A stretch of DNA of 64,000 bases from Alphaproteobacteria bacterium (lineage in GTDB: Bacteria; Pseudomonadota; Alphaproteobacteria; Sphingomonadales; Sphingomonadaceae): the NCBI GenBank assembly GCA_018823325.1, contig JAHJIJ010000015.1:496001-560000 (forward strand). Reading direction: 5' to 3'. Below are positions 31,055 through 41,649 of this stretch, piece by piece (position 1 is the stretch's first letter; each line of letters starts with the position of its first letter). Both the position numbers and the translations under genes were made by a program. The notes beneath the pieces were generated by a model. It worked only from the letters and a program-made list of their open reading frames with translations. It had not been told where the DNA came from and did not search any database.

Positions 31055-33169
31055 TCAGGCGTTTGCCTTCACCCTCTGCCGCCAGGCATGAAGCAGCGGC
31101 TCGGTATAGCCATTAGGCTGCGTGACGCCTTCGAACACCAGCGCACGCGCTGCCTGCAGCGCCAGGCTGTCCGGATGCCCGGCCATAGGCCGATAGAGCG
31201 GATCGCCGGCGTTCTGGGCATCCACCTTGGCCGCCATCTTCTCGAACGCCGCATTCACCTGCGCTTCGCTGCACACGCCGTGCAGCAGCCAATTGGCGAT
31301 ATGCTGCGATGAGATGCGCAGCGTCGCGCGGTCCTCCATCAGGCCGATATCGTTGATGTCCGGCACCTTGGAGCAGCCTACGCCCTGATCGATCCAGCGC
31401 ACGACGTAGCCGAGAATGCCCTGCGCATTGTTCTCGAGTTCCTCGACAATGTCCTGCTCCGACCAGTTGATCCCCTGCGCGAGCGGCACGGTCAGCAGGT
31501 CGCCGAGCGGCGCAATCGCTTCCGCTTTCCGCTCCTGCTGCCGCACTGGCACGTCGACCTCATGATAATGGGTGGCGTGCAGCGTCGCCGCTGTGGGCGA
31601 AGGCACCCATGCCGTGTTCGCCCCGCTCCTGGGATGCGCGATCTTCTGCTCGAGCATGTCGGCCATCCGGTCTGGCGCCGCCCACATGCCCTTGCCGATC
31701 TGCGCCTGACCGGAGAACCCGCAGGCCAGACCGATCTGCACATTGCGGTCCTCATAGGCCTTGATCCAGTCGGACGTCTTCATGTCGCCCTTGCGGATCA
31801 TCGGCCCGGCCCGCATCGATGTGTGGATCTCGTCCCCGGTCCGGTCGAGGAAGCCGGTGTTGATGAACACCACCCGATCCTTCACGGCAAAAATGCAGGC
31901 CGCGAGATTGGCCGAGGTGCGGCGCTCCTCGTCCATCACGCCGACCTTGATCGCGTGGCGCTCCAGCCCCAGCAGATCCTCGATCGCATCGAACAGATCG
32001 TTGGTGAAGGCGCATTCCTCCGGCCCGTGCATCTTGGGCTTCACGATGTAGATGCTGCCAGTCAGGCTGTTGCGGACGGCGCCCGTTGCCTTCAGGTCAT
32101 GCAGCGCGACAAGGCTGGTGACGATGCCATCGAGAATGCCCTCGGGCGCCTCATTGCCATCCGCCAGACGCACGGCAGGCGTCGTCATCAGATGGCCCAC
32201 ATTGCGCACCAGCAGCAGGCTGCGCCCTTTAAGCGACCATTGCGATCCCTCCCGATCCTTGAAGATGCGGTCCTGATTGAGCGCACGCGTCAGCATCTTG
32301 CCGCCCTTCTCGAAGGTCGCCGTCAGATCGCCCTTCATCAGCCCCAGCCAGTTGGCATAGGCCGCCACCTTGTCCTGCGCATCCACCGCAGCGACCGAAT
32401 CTTCCAGATCGACGATGGTGGAGAGGGCCGATTCCAGCACCACGTCGGCAATGCCCGATGGGTCATCCTTGCCGATGGGGTGATTGCGATCGAACACCAC
32501 CTCGATATGCAGGCCGTTCTTGCGGAACAGGCGGCCTCTCGCGGTTGCGCCGACATATTGCGTGCCGTCCGCAATCGCGAAGCCCTTGGCGGGATCGCCC
32601 ATATCGACCCAGCTCCCGGAAACGAGCGGCACCGCCCGGTCCAGAAACGCCTTGGCCCATGCAATCACCTGCGCGCCACGCTCCGGATCGTAGCCGCCCG
32701 GCTTGGCCGCGCCGGGCAAGGCATCTGTGCCGTACAGCGCATCATAAAGGCTGCCCCAGCGTGCATTGGCGGCATTGAGCAGGAAACGCGCATTGAGCAC
32801 GGGGACGACAAGTTGCGGCCCGGCCAGCGTTGCCAGCTCGGCATCGACCTTCTGAGGGTTGATGGTGAACGGCGCGGGCTCTGGCACAAGATAGCCGATC
32901 TCCCTTAGAAACGCTTCGTAGGCCGTCTGATCGATCGGCTGGCCAGCGCGGTCCCGGTGCCAGGCATCGATCTGCGCCTGCAAGGCGTCCCGCTTTTCCA
33001 GCAGCGCCCGATTGCGCGGCGCGAAATCAGCGAAGATGGAGGCCACGCCGGACCAGAAGGGGCGGGCATCGATATCTGTGCCCGGCAGCACCTGCTGCTC
33101 GATGAAGTCGGCCAGCTCGGCAGCAACCGAAAGACCGGCGCGCTCTACGATGGATGTCATGTCCTGCAT
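31055..33169 (-). CDS. glcB: Malate synthase G
   Basis: 704 residues, a normal length for the monomeric G form. It condenses glyoxylate with acetyl-CoA to malate in the glyoxylate bypass and glycolate use. Recognisable blocks are [95 protein letters not shown] and the C-terminal [16 protein letters not shown]. The catalytic Arg lies in the KMHGPEE-flanked barrel. It is 12 bp downstream of a glcG-like gene on the same strand, which fits a glc-type operon, but glcDEF and isocitrate lyase are not in the window. Confidence 0.96.
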   Translation of the reverse strand: MQDMTSIVERAGLSVAAELADFIEQQVLPGTDIDARPFWSGVASIFADFAPRNRALLEKRDALQAQIDAWHRDRAGQPIDQTAYEAFLREIGYLVPEPAPFTINPQKVDAELATLAGPQLVVPVLNARFLLNAANARWGSLYDALYGTDALPGAAKPGGYDPERGAQVIAWAKAFLDRAVPLVSGSWVDMGDPAKGFAIADGTQYVGATARGRLFRKNGLHIEVVFDRNHPIGKDDPSGIADVVLESALSTIVDLEDSVAAVDAQDKVAAYANWLGLMKGDLTATFEKGGKMLTRALNQDRIFKDREGSQWSLKGRSLLLVRNVGHLMTTPAVRLADGNEAPEGILDGIVTSLVALHDLKATGAVRNSLTGSIYIVKPKMHGPEECAFTNDLFDAIEDLLGLERHAIKVGVMDEERRTSANLAACIFAVKDRVVFINTGFLDRTGDEIHTSMRAGPMIRKGDMKTSDWIKAYEDRNVQIGLACGFSGQAQIGKGMWAAPDRMADMLEQKIAHPRSGANTAWVPSPTAATLHATHYHEVDVPVRQQERKAEAIAPLGDLLTVPLAQGINWSEQDIVEELENNAQGILGYVVRWIDQGVGCSKVPDINDIGLMEDRATLRISSQHIANWLLHGVCSEAQVNAAFEKMAAKVDAQNAGDPLYRPMAGHPDSLALQAARALVFEGVTQPNGYTEPLLHAWRQRVKANA

Positions 33170-33181
33170 TCCTCCGCCCGC

Positions 33182-33610
33182 TCAGCCCTGCGCCTTCAGG
33201 CCAGCTGCCGCCACGCCGGCCAGTGCCGCCGCCTCATCATTGTCCGAGGTGTCGCCAGTGACCCCAACGGCACCAATTGGCTGCCCGTCGCCCCCCACGA
33301 TGATCACGCCGCCGGCGGCGGGGATCACCGGATGCGGTGCAGACGCCGCAAAAGCGCCGACGAACCAGGGGCGCTCCTGCGCCATGTCGCCCAGCTTGCG
33401 CGAGGAAACGCCCATGGCGAGCGCGCCGGCGGCTTTGCCGGTGGCGATCTGCGCACGGGCGAAGGAGGCGCCATCGGCGCGCTGGAAGGCAATGAGATGG
33501 CCCCCGGCATCGACCACGGCGACGCTGAGCGGCTTGTAACCCGCCGCGCGCCCGTCCGCCAACACACCCTCGATGACCGCATTGGCCTGCTGCAAACTGA
33601 TCCGGTTCAT
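33182..33610 (-). CDS. GlcG/HbpS family small protein
   Basis: 142 residues from the ATG at 33610. It has the family pattern ISLQQANAVIEGVLADGRAA, PLSVAVVDAGGHLIAFQRAD, FARAQIATGKAAGALAMGVS and the glycine-rich IPAAGGVIIVGGDGQPIGAV with a final GDTSDNDE. HbpS of Streptomyces binds haem, and GlcG is encoded in glycolate operons, but the role is unclear. It sits immediately upstream of glcB and is almost certainly co-transcribed. The Thr-Ser in GDTSDND at the end is the usual GV(S/T)GDTSD motif. Confidence 0.88.
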   Translation of the reverse strand: MNRISLQQANAVIEGVLADGRAAGYKPLSVAVVDAGGHLIAFQRADGASFARAQIATGKAAGALAMGVSSRKLGDMAQERPWFVGAFAASAPHPVIPAAGGVIIVGGDGQPIGAVGVTGDTSDNDEAAALAGVAAAGLKAQG

Positions 33611-33850
33611 AGCTGTTTCCTTCTCCTGGGGGCAATCGTGGCGGGGAAGCCCGGACATAGCGGGCACGACCTAAGGAGGCCAGCCGATCCTCATAAATCC
33701 GCTAGGGCACCGCCCCCTGCTGGCGGCTGGGCGGGTACGCGGCAACTGCCAAAAATACGAACGCGCTGGTCATAAAGCGGTTCAGCATCGGGCGAAAACG
33801 GACTAAGGGCGGCGCATATTCTGCATCTGCGACGAATTACGAGGGACGTC

Positions 33851-34705
<855 letters not shown>

Positions 34706-34720
34706 TGGATGAGCGGCGGA

Positions 34721-34749
34721 GGCGGGGCCGCCAAGGCCCTCGCCCCGCC
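34721..34749. terminator. Possible convergent terminator after dapD
   Basis: GGCGGGGC (34721-34728) pairs with GCCCCGCC (34742-34749) around a 13-base loop. There is no T run. It lies between convergent dapD and the mechanosensitive channel gene, hence only a tentative call. Confidence 0.35.
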
Positions 34750-34759
34750 GCGCCAGCCC

Positions 34760-36010
34760 TCAGGCGACCTTGAGCTGGCGCAGGTCCCGTCCACTCGGGG
34801 CCTGGAACACCCGCAGGTCGAATTCGTCCAGCACGGCCAGCATATGGTCGAAGATATCCGCCTGGATGCCTTCATATTCACCCCACTCGGTCGTGGTGGT
34901 GAAGCAATAGATTTCCAGCGGAATACCCTGCGGCGTGGGGTCGAGCTGGCGGACCATCAGCGTCATGCCTTTTGAGATGCGCGCATTGGCGCGCAGATAC
35001 GCCACGATATAGGCCCGGAGTGTGCCGAAATTGGTCACGCGGCGGCTGTTGACCGGGTCAAGCCCGTCATCCGCAATGCGCCTGTTCCACTGGTCGAGCT
35101 CCGCTTGCTTCTGGTCGAGATAATCGCGGAGCAACGCAAAGCGCCGCAGACCTTGCTCCTCCTCGTGCGAGAGAAAGCGCACGCTTGTCTGGTCGATCAT
35201 CAGCGCCCGCTTGATCCGCCGGCCGCCCGATTCGGACATGCCCCGCCAGTTCTTGAAGCTCTCCTCGATCAGCCGGTGCGTGGGGATGGTGGTGATCGTC
35301 TTGTCCCAGTTCTGCACCTTCACGGTGTGCAGGGCGATATCGATCACATCGCCATCGGCATTGAGCTGCGGCATCTCGATCCAGTCGCCCACCCGCAGCA
35401 TGTCGTTAGAGGTGAGCTGGACCGATGCGACCAGCGACAGGATCGTATCCTTGAACACCAGCAGGATAACCGCCGCCATGGCGCCAAGGCCGGAGAGCAG
35501 CAGCAGCGGCGACTTGTCCATCAGCTGCGCCACCATCAGGATCGCTGCGCCCGCAAACAGCACGATCTTCAGCACCTGGATATAGCCCTTGATCGGCCGG
35601 TTCGCGGCATCGGGGCGGCGCTGATAGAGATCGTTGATGAAGCTGAGCCCATGGCTGAGCGCCAGCACGATGGTGAGGATCACGAACGCACCGGCGACAT
35701 TCTGCACCACCGTCACCAGCGAAGTCGGCAGATAGGGCACCGCTGCAATCCCGCGCGAGACGACGACCGCCGGGACGATGTTGGTCAGCCGGGCAACGCC
35801 GCGACCAAGCGCGGGCGTATCGTGCGGCAGCACGCGCAGCGCCATGCGCAGCAGGATCGACTTGACGATAAAGTTGGCCAGCGCGGCAAGGGCCACCAGC
35901 ACGGCGAGGCCGACCAGCGTTTCCGCCCAGGGCGGCAGGCCAGCGAACCAGCTGGCGAGAAGCGGAATGTGGAAAGATGAATCGGACGAGAAGGAGAGAG
36001 AATCAGTCAT
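34760..36010 (-). CDS. Mechanosensitive channel of the YbdG (MscM) type
   Basis: 416 residues aligning along its length with E. coli YbdG (415 aa). About five N-terminal spans include LVGLAVLVALAALANFIV and IVLFAGAAILMVAQLM. The MscS pore helix region reads LLLLSGLGAMAAVILLVFKD, and the cytoplasmic vestibule begins LTSNDMLRVGDWIEM and NWDKTITTIPTHRLIEESF. MSESGGRRIKR and QADIFDHMLAVLDEF are near-identical family blocks. It opens under membrane tension and protects against mild osmotic downshock. It forms a single-gene unit. Confidence 0.94.
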   Translation of the reverse strand: MTDSLSFSSDSSFHIPLLASWFAGLPPWAETLVGLAVLVALAALANFIVKSILLRMALRVLPHDTPALGRGVARLTNIVPAVVVSRGIAAVPYLPTSLVTVVQNVAGAFVILTIVLALSHGLSFINDLYQRRPDAANRPIKGYIQVLKIVLFAGAAILMVAQLMDKSPLLLLSGLGAMAAVILLVFKDTILSLVASVQLTSNDMLRVGDWIEMPQLNADGDVIDIALHTVKVQNWDKTITTIPTHRLIEESFKNWRGMSESGGRRIKRALMIDQTSVRFLSHEEEQGLRRFALLRDYLDQKQAELDQWNRRIADDGLDPVNSRRVTNFGTLRAYIVAYLRANARISKGMTLMVRQLDPTPQGIPLEIYCFTTTTEWGEYEGIQADIFDHMLAVLDEFDLRVFQAPSGRDLRQLKVA

Positions 36011-36117
36011 GATGCAAGGCGGCCGCGCGGATCGGGCGCCAATAAACTCCTGTTTTTCTTGCGTGAGGGCCGCCAGTCTGCCTTCGGGGGCAGATCATGT
36101 CAAACCGGTGCGGTCGC

Positions 36118-36825
36118 TCAGGCGCCCTCGTCGGGCTTGGCTCCCATCAGCCGCAGCCGTAGCCGCTCCATGCCGATCGCGTCGATTGCGGCCCGCCGGT
36201 CGTCCGCTTTGAGCACGTCCGCGAGGTGCCCGAGTGTTTGCGCGGCAAGGTCGAACTGCTGCAGCGTCATCGCCTTGCCATTCGTCTCCACCACATCGAC
36301 CAGCTGCGTGCCCATGTCCTCGAGCAGATGCTGGAGCACCGTCAGCTCCTCCGCGATCCGCTGGTCCATTTCGGCGCGCGAAAGATTGGTATTTCGGGCC
36401 GCGACACCAGCGGGCATCGTCGGCACAGCCTCCCCGGATCGCACCGCCGACTGGATGCCATCCACGCGAATCTGCCCCGCATGGCCCACCGGCGCGATCC
36501 AGTTGCCCTCGCGCCAACCGGACACCGATATTGACCCCTCAAACCGAACCCCACACCGACTCTTATCCGCCCAGATCACCGTGGCGCCCATTTCCAGCTG
36601 CAGGCGCCGCAAAACGACTCCTGCGCCGACGGGGGGAAGCGCGGCACCCTCCAGTAGCGCACCATGTTGCGAAAGATTCCGGATCCGCACCGGACCCGAA
36701 ATTCCATCAGCCTCAATGGTGGCGGAAAGAAGCAGGTTCGTTCGGGGGGGCCGGGACGCGCCGGTCGTCTCTTCAGTGTTGTCGGCGAGCGGCTGCCCGA
36801 TCGATTTCTTGTCCAAAAAATCCAC
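36118..36825 (-). CDS. PilZ-domain protein
   Basis: About 235 residues if started at GTG 36825; the frame is open further upstream to GTG 36954 and no ribosome site decides between them. A PilZ domain is seen at about residues 22-110 (RTNLLLSATIEADGISGPVR, then IRNLSQHGALLEG and the closing DKSRCGVRFEGSI). The usual c-di-GMP-binding RxxxR pair is weak here, since the domain begins PPRTNLL, so c-di-GMP binding is uncertain. The C-terminal 100 residues are helical (MDQRIAEELTVLQHLLEDMG; LQQFDLAAQTLGHLADVLKA), possibly a dimerisation segment. It lies between the channel gene and divergent rnr. Confidence 0.75.
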   Translation of the reverse strand: MDFLDKKSIGQPLADNTEETTGASRPPRTNLLLSATIEADGISGPVRIRNLSQHGALLEGAALPPVGAGVVLRRLQLEMGATVIWADKSRCGVRFEGSISVSGWREGNWIAPVGHAGQIRVDGIQSAVRSGEAVPTMPAGVAARNTNLSRAEMDQRIAEELTVLQHLLEDMGTQLVDVVETNGKAMTLQQFDLAAQTLGHLADVLKADDRRAAIDAIGMERLRLRLMGAKPDEGA

Positions 36826-37084
36826 CTTCAGCCCGCGGGGCCGAACCCGGATATCGGGATCCGGGTTGTTCCTTCGCCTGACAAGGGTGCGACCCAGTCC
36901 GGAACAGGCGAAGAAGCGCCCCGGACACTGCCCATAGATAGCAGGCTCGCGCACGGGATCAAATCAATCGCCCTGAATTCGGGGCGAGACGTTGCAATGC
37001 TCATCGCGCACAACGAACAGGCGTCCTGCCGAGCGGTGCGTCAATTGATTGGCGCGCTCGGCACGGCGTGCCTATATCTGGTCC

Positions 37085-39454
37085 ATGGCCCCTCCCAAAA
37101 AGCCCGCCCGTTCCCAGCCCGCCGGCCTCCCCACGCGCGAGCAAGTCCTCAATTTCATCAGCGAGTCCGATCAGCCCGCCGGAAAGCGGGAGATCGCCAA
37201 AGCATTCGGCCTGCGCGGCAACGAGAAGATCGCGCTCAAGGCCTTGTTGCGGGACATGGCCGACGAAGGCCTTATCGACACTGGGAAGGCCCGTGCATTT
37301 CACCTCATGGGCGGGGTGCCCAAAGTGACCGTGCTGCGCGTCATCGACGCCGAAGGCGGGCAGGTCGTCGCCGTGCCCGAGCGCTGGGAAGCCGAGGGTC
37401 ACCCCGTTCCCAAACTGCGCGTTATCGAACGCGGCAAGCGCGGTGCATTGGGCGTTGGCGACCGGATTCTCGCCCGCACTGAACAGGCCGGGCATGGCTG
37501 GGTCGCCCATCCGATGAAGAAGCTGGCTGGCGCTGCCGAGCAGATGCTGGGCGTGGTGGCCAAGGACGAACGCGGCAAACTGATCCTGCGTCCGGTGGAC
37601 AAGCGTATTCGGCATGAAACGCCGATCAGCGATCATGGTGATGCGCAGCCAGGCGATCTGGTGCTTGCCGAGAAGAGCGGCCGCCCACCCCGCATCACCG
37701 CACGCGTGACGGACGTGCTGGGCGACCCGTTCCAGCCGCGCAGCTTCAGCCTCATTGCTATCCACAAATATGGCATCCCCGATGTCTTCCCCGAGGAAGC
37801 CGAGGCCGAGGCAGCAAAGGTCCACGACCTGCCTCTCCACGTCGACGCGCGGGAGGACCTCCGCGCCCTCCCGATCGTGGCAATCGATCCGGTCGATGCG
37901 CGCGACTTCGACGATGCTGTCTGGGCCGCCGATGATGACGATCCGGCGAATGAAGGGGGCTTCAAGGCGATCGTCGCCATTGCCGACGTCTCATATTATG
38001 TTCGTCCCGGCTCGGCGCTTGATCGCTCCGCGCGCAAGCGCGGCAACAGCGTCTACTTCCCGGACCGCGTGGTGCCGATGCTGCCCCATGCACTCTCGTC
38101 GGACATGTGTTCGCTGCGCGCCGGCGAGGACCGGGCCGCCCTGGCCTGTCATCTCGTCATCGACCGGGCCGGCAAGCTCAAATCCTGGCGTTTCAGCCGC
38201 GCGATCATTCGCGTCGCCGCCAATATTCCTTATGAAATGGCCCAGGCGGCCATTGATCAGGTGGAAGGCGTCCCTGAGAGAACATTTTCCGACACACGGC
38301 TCGACCGCGGACTATTGGACCGCCTTCAGCGTGACGGGCTGACAGAGAACGCGCTGGTGCCGCTCTGGGCCGCCTGGCGCGCACTGGCAAGGGCACGCGA
38401 TGCCCGCAACCCGCTTGACCTCGATCTTCCGGAACGGCGGGTGGTGCTCGACGAGGAAGGACGCATCGTCAGCATCGCCATCCGCGAACGGCTGGATGCG
38501 CATCGCCTGATCGAGGATTTCATGGTCACCGCCAATGTCGCCGCCGCCAAGGCGCTGGAGGCGAAGAAGGCGCCGGTCATGTATCGCATCCATGAGCCGC
38601 CGAGCCGCGAGAAGCTGACGACGCTTAAGGATTATCTCGAAACCTACGGCATCAACCTGGCTCTCGGGCAAGTCATCACCACGAAGACGTTCAACCGGCT
38701 GATTGAGCAGATTCCGGACGACGCTGCTGCCCGCCCGCAGATCATGGAACAGATTCTGCGCAGCCAGACCCAGGCTTATTATGGCCCGCGCAACCTGGGG
38801 CACTTCGGCCTCGCGCTCGGCTCCTATGCACATTTCACCTCACCGATCCGCCGCTATTCGGATCTGCTCGTCCATCGCTCGCTGGTAGGCGCTTATGGTC
38901 TCGAAATGCCCGCGCCGACGGACAAGTCATTGCAGCGGGAGACGCGGCTTTCTTCGGAAGATGTGGCCGACCTTGGCCCCATCGGCGAGCGGATCAGCCA
39001 GTATGAGCGCCGGGCGATGGAAGCCGAGCGCGAAACGGTCGACCGCTACGTCGCAGCCTTCCTGGCTCAGCACGTCGGCGAGATCATGGCCTGCCGCATC
39101 ACGGGCGTTCAGAGCTTCGGCTTCTTCGCGACCGTCGAAGAGTTTGGGGGCGACGGACTCGTTCCGGTATCCACGCTCGGCCGGGAATATTTCCGCTATG
39201 ATGAGGTGCATCAGGCCTTGATCGGCGAAGATACGGGCGAACGCTATGCGAGAGGCGACCGGATCGACCTGCGCATTGCCGAATCAGATCCGGTAAGCGG
39301 CGCCCTGCGCTTCGAATTGCCTGAAGGCGCCAGCCACATGCCCGTGCGCAAGGATCGCCAGCGCCCCGGCGCTGGCGGCCCGGTCCGCCGTGCCGGCCGG
39401 CCGGCCAACATTCGCCACACCTCGCGACGCAAAGGGCCCGTTAAACGCCGCTGA
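37085..39454 (+). CDS. rnr: Ribonuclease R
   Basis: 789 residues from the ATG at 37085. Domains in order are an N-terminal winged helix (PTREQVLNFISESDQPAGKR), cold-shock domains (about 75-235), and the RNB catalytic domain opening with IDPVDARDFDDAVWA, whose aspartates bind Mg2+. RNB continues with YYVRPGSALDRSARKRGNSV and FTSPIRRYSDLLVHR. An S1 domain follows (GEIMACRITGVQSFGFFATV), then a short basic tail (RRKGPVKRR). It degrades structured RNA 3' to 5' and matures rRNA and tmRNA-linked messages. It converges with the tyrC gene. The tail is shorter than in E. coli (813 aa). Confidence 0.96.
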   Translation: MAPPKKPARSQPAGLPTREQVLNFISESDQPAGKREIAKAFGLRGNEKIALKALLRDMADEGLIDTGKARAFHLMGGVPKVTVLRVIDAEGGQVVAVPERWEAEGHPVPKLRVIERGKRGALGVGDRILARTEQAGHGWVAHPMKKLAGAAEQMLGVVAKDERGKLILRPVDKRIRHETPISDHGDAQPGDLVLAEKSGRPPRITARVTDVLGDPFQPRSFSLIAIHKYGIPDVFPEEAEAEAAKVHDLPLHVDAREDLRALPIVAIDPVDARDFDDAVWAADDDDPANEGGFKAIVAIADVSYYVRPGSALDRSARKRGNSVYFPDRVVPMLPHALSSDMCSLRAGEDRAALACHLVIDRAGKLKSWRFSRAIIRVAANIPYEMAQAAIDQVEGVPERTFSDTRLDRGLLDRLQRDGLTENALVPLWAAWRALARARDARNPLDLDLPERRVVLDEEGRIVSIAIRERLDAHRLIEDFMVTANVAAAKALEAKKAPVMYRIHEPPSREKLTTLKDYLETYGINLALGQVITTKTFNRLIEQIPDDAAARPQIMEQILRSQTQAYYGPRNLGHFGLALGSYAHFTSPIRRYSDLLVHRSLVGAYGLEMPAPTDKSLQRETRLSSEDVADLGPIGERISQYERRAMEAERETVDRYVAAFLAQHVGEIMACRITGVQSFGFFATVEEFGGDGLVPVSTLGREYFRYDEVHQALIGEDTGERYARGDRIDLRIAESDPVSGALRFELPEGASHMPVRKDRQRPGAGGPVRRAGRPANIRHTSRRKGPVKRR

Positions 39455-39486
39455 GGAAGACCAAAGCGGCAGGGCGGCTCAATAGG

Positions 39487-40395
39487 TTACTGATGCTGCC
39501 GACCGAAATCGGGCGCAGCATCATCCTGGCCCTGCTCGATGATTGACCGGCGAATGGCTCTCGTCTTGTTGAAATGCTCGAACAGCGCATCGCCATCGCC
39601 CCAGCGGATTGCCCGCTGCAACTGCGAGAGATCTTCCGAGAAGCGCTGGAGCATCTCCAGCACGGCATCCTTGTTGGTGAGGAAAACGTCACGCCACATC
39701 GTCGGATCGGATGCGGCAATGCGCGTGAAATCGCGGAAGCCGCCGGCCGAATATTTGATGACCTCGCTGCGCGTTACATTCTCCAGATCGCTGGCCGTAC
39801 CAACGATCGTATAGGCAATGAGGTGCGGCAGGTGACTCGTGACCGCGAGCACCAGGTCATGATGCTCGGCATCCATGATCTCGACATTCGCGCCCAGTCG
39901 CTTCCAGAGATCCTCGACGCGCGTAATGGCGAGCGGATCGGTGCCCTGTGGCGGGGTGAGAATGCACCAGCGATTGCGGAACAGGGTCGCAAAGCCCGCT
40001 TCCGGGCCGCTATTTTCCGTGCCGGCGACCGGGTGAGCGGGGACCAGCGCAACCTCCGGCAGCACCTTGCGAATCTCCGCGATGATGCTGGCCTGCGAAG
40101 AGGCCACTTCGGAGAGGGTCGCGTCAGGCGAGAGGTCGTCCCGAATCGCTTCCGCAACAGCCCCCATCACGCCCGGGGGCACGCAAAGCACCACCAGATC
40201 GGCGTCGATGACCGCCGCGCCCGCCGTGTCGGTGACATCATCGCACAGGTCGATGCGCCGCGCCGTCTCCCGCACTTCCGGATTGGCATCGTGGCCCGTC
40301 ACCCGCACCGTCGGCAGATAGGCGCGCAGGCCACGCGCCAGCGATGATCCGATCAGGCCCAGCCCGATGATGGCGACGCGCGAGAAGGGCAGCAT
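39487..40395 (-). CDS. tyrC: Prephenate/arogenate (cyclohexadienyl) dehydrogenase
   Basis: 302 residues. A Rossmann motif at the N-terminus (VAIIGLGLIGSSLARGLR) binds NAD(P), and VVLCVPPGVMGAVAEAI follows. The family-specific blocks are VPAHPVAGTENSGPEAGFAT, with the catalytic His in AHPVAGTE, and the helical dimerisation domain with AVTSHLPHLIAYTIVG and YSAGGFRDFTRIAASDP. It converts prephenate or arogenate to the tyrosine precursor. The start overlaps the stop of the aminotransferase gene (ATGA), so the pair is a coupled tyrosine branch unit. Confidence 0.94.
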   Translation of the reverse strand: MLPFSRVAIIGLGLIGSSLARGLRAYLPTVRVTGHDANPEVRETARRIDLCDDVTDTAGAAVIDADLVVLCVPPGVMGAVAEAIRDDLSPDATLSEVASSQASIIAEIRKVLPEVALVPAHPVAGTENSGPEAGFATLFRNRWCILTPPQGTDPLAITRVEDLWKRLGANVEIMDAEHHDLVLAVTSHLPHLIAYTIVGTASDLENVTRSEVIKYSAGGFRDFTRIAASDPTMWRDVFLTNKDAVLEMLQRFSEDLSQLQRAIRWGDGDALFEHFNKTRAIRRSIIEQGQDDAAPDFGRQHQ

Positions 40396-41510
40396 CAGGC
40401 GCCGACCATCCGGCGCAGCGCGGCGACGAGACCCTGCATGTCCTCGGGCGTGCCGATGGTGATGCGAAGGCCATGGGGCAGGTCCTGCCCCGGCAGCCAG
40501 CGCACGATGTAGCCGGCATCCATCAGGCCCTTGTAGGCCGTCTCGGCGCTGGTCTCACCCTCGAACAGCACAAGGCTGAAATTGGCCTTGGACGGTATGG
40601 CGCGCAGGCCCTTGTTGCCGAGCGCAGCAATCTCCTTCTCGAACCAGGCCAGCCACTGCGCATTGTGCGTGCGGCTCTTCTCCACAAAGTCCTGTGCTTC
40701 AAGCGCTGCGATCGCCGCACGGGAAGAGCCGATCGGGAAGGAGAAAGGCTGGCGAATGCGGTGCATCGCGTTGATCACGTCGGCGCTCGCATAGCCCCAG
40801 CCCACGCGTGCCGCGGCCAGACCGAAGATCTTGGAGAAGGTACGCGTCACCAGCACGTTGGGCGCCGTGCGGGCCAGTTCGAGCCCACCGTCATCGTCCT
40901 CAGGGTCAAGATACTCGCTATAGGCCTGATCCAGCACCAGCAGCACGTGCGGCGGCAGGCCGGCATGTAGGCGCGCGATCTCGTCCCGCGGCGTGTAAGT
41001 GCCGGTGGGATTATTCGGGTTCGCCAGGAACACGAGCCGGGTGCGATCGGTAACATGGGCGAGGATAGCATCGACGTCCGTCGCATAATCCTTGTCCGCC
41101 ACCTCGACGGGCACGGCGCCAACTCGCCTGGTCGCGATGGGATAGACCGAGAATCCATAGCGCATGAAGATGATCTCGTCGCCGGCACCGCAGAAAGTGC
41201 CTGCCGCCATGTGCAGAACTTCGTCCGATCCCGTGCCGCATATGACCCGATCTGGATCGAGCCCATGCTGAGCGGCGATTGCATCACGCAATTCGGTGTT
41301 GGCGGAATCGGGGTAGCGCTCCAGACAATCGGCAGCAGATCGAAACGCCTCGCGCACCGGCTCGGCCGTGCCGAAGGGATTTTCGTTGGACGAGAGCTTT
41401 ACGACCTCCCGCCCGTCGTCCGCCTTGGACTTGCCGGGGACGTAAGGCGCGATGGCCATGATCCAGTCTTTCGGGACGGGCGCGGCGGTTGTGAGAAGAT
41501 CGTCTGTCAT
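40395..41510 (-). CDS. hisC: Histidinol-phosphate / aromatic aminotransferase
   Basis: 371 residues from ATG 41510 (MTDDLLTTAAPVPKDWIMAI). Class II PLP-dependent fold: VVKLSSNENPFG, ICGTGSDEVLHMAAG, LANPNNPTGTYTPRDEI, LVLDQAYSEYL, and TFSKIFGLAAARVGWGYAS with the PLP lysine. It ends with LPHGLRITIGTPEDMQGL. It is annotated as HisC by similarity. In operon with tyrC it probably also, or mainly, transaminates prephenate or 4-hydroxyphenylpyruvate, as broad-specificity HisC enzymes do. It is transcribed divergently from metX with 139 bp between. Confidence 0.93.
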   Translation of the reverse strand: MTDDLLTTAAPVPKDWIMAIAPYVPGKSKADDGREVVKLSSNENPFGTAEPVREAFRSAADCLERYPDSANTELRDAIAAQHGLDPDRVICGTGSDEVLHMAAGTFCGAGDEIIFMRYGFSVYPIATRRVGAVPVEVADKDYATDVDAILAHVTDRTRLVFLANPNNPTGTYTPRDEIARLHAGLPPHVLLVLDQAYSEYLDPEDDDGGLELARTAPNVLVTRTFSKIFGLAAARVGWGYASADVINAMHRIRQPFSFPIGSSRAAIAALEAQDFVEKSRTHNAQWLAWFEKEIAALGNKGLRAIPSKANFSLVLFEGETSAETAYKGLMDAGYIVRWLPGQDLPHGLRITIGTPEDMQGLVAALRRMVGA

Positions 41511-41649
41511 GGCGTGCGGCTTTAGCTGCGCGCTGCGCAATTGGCAAAGGTCAGTGCGATTCTCGGGCAAAGCCAATCCGCACGTTCCGAATCGCCGCGC
41601 TGGCAGGCCCGATTGACAACGCCGGCTCATCGGCTCAAGCGCTTGCGTC

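Noticed and set aside
36827..36954. Upstream extension of the PilZ protein
   Set aside because: Open frame with GTG at 36954, but Arg/Pro-rich without family support; kept as start uncertainty only.
41511..41649. SAM-II riboswitch upstream of metX
   Set aside because: Expected position in Alphaproteobacteria, but the conserved pseudoknot segments were not found.
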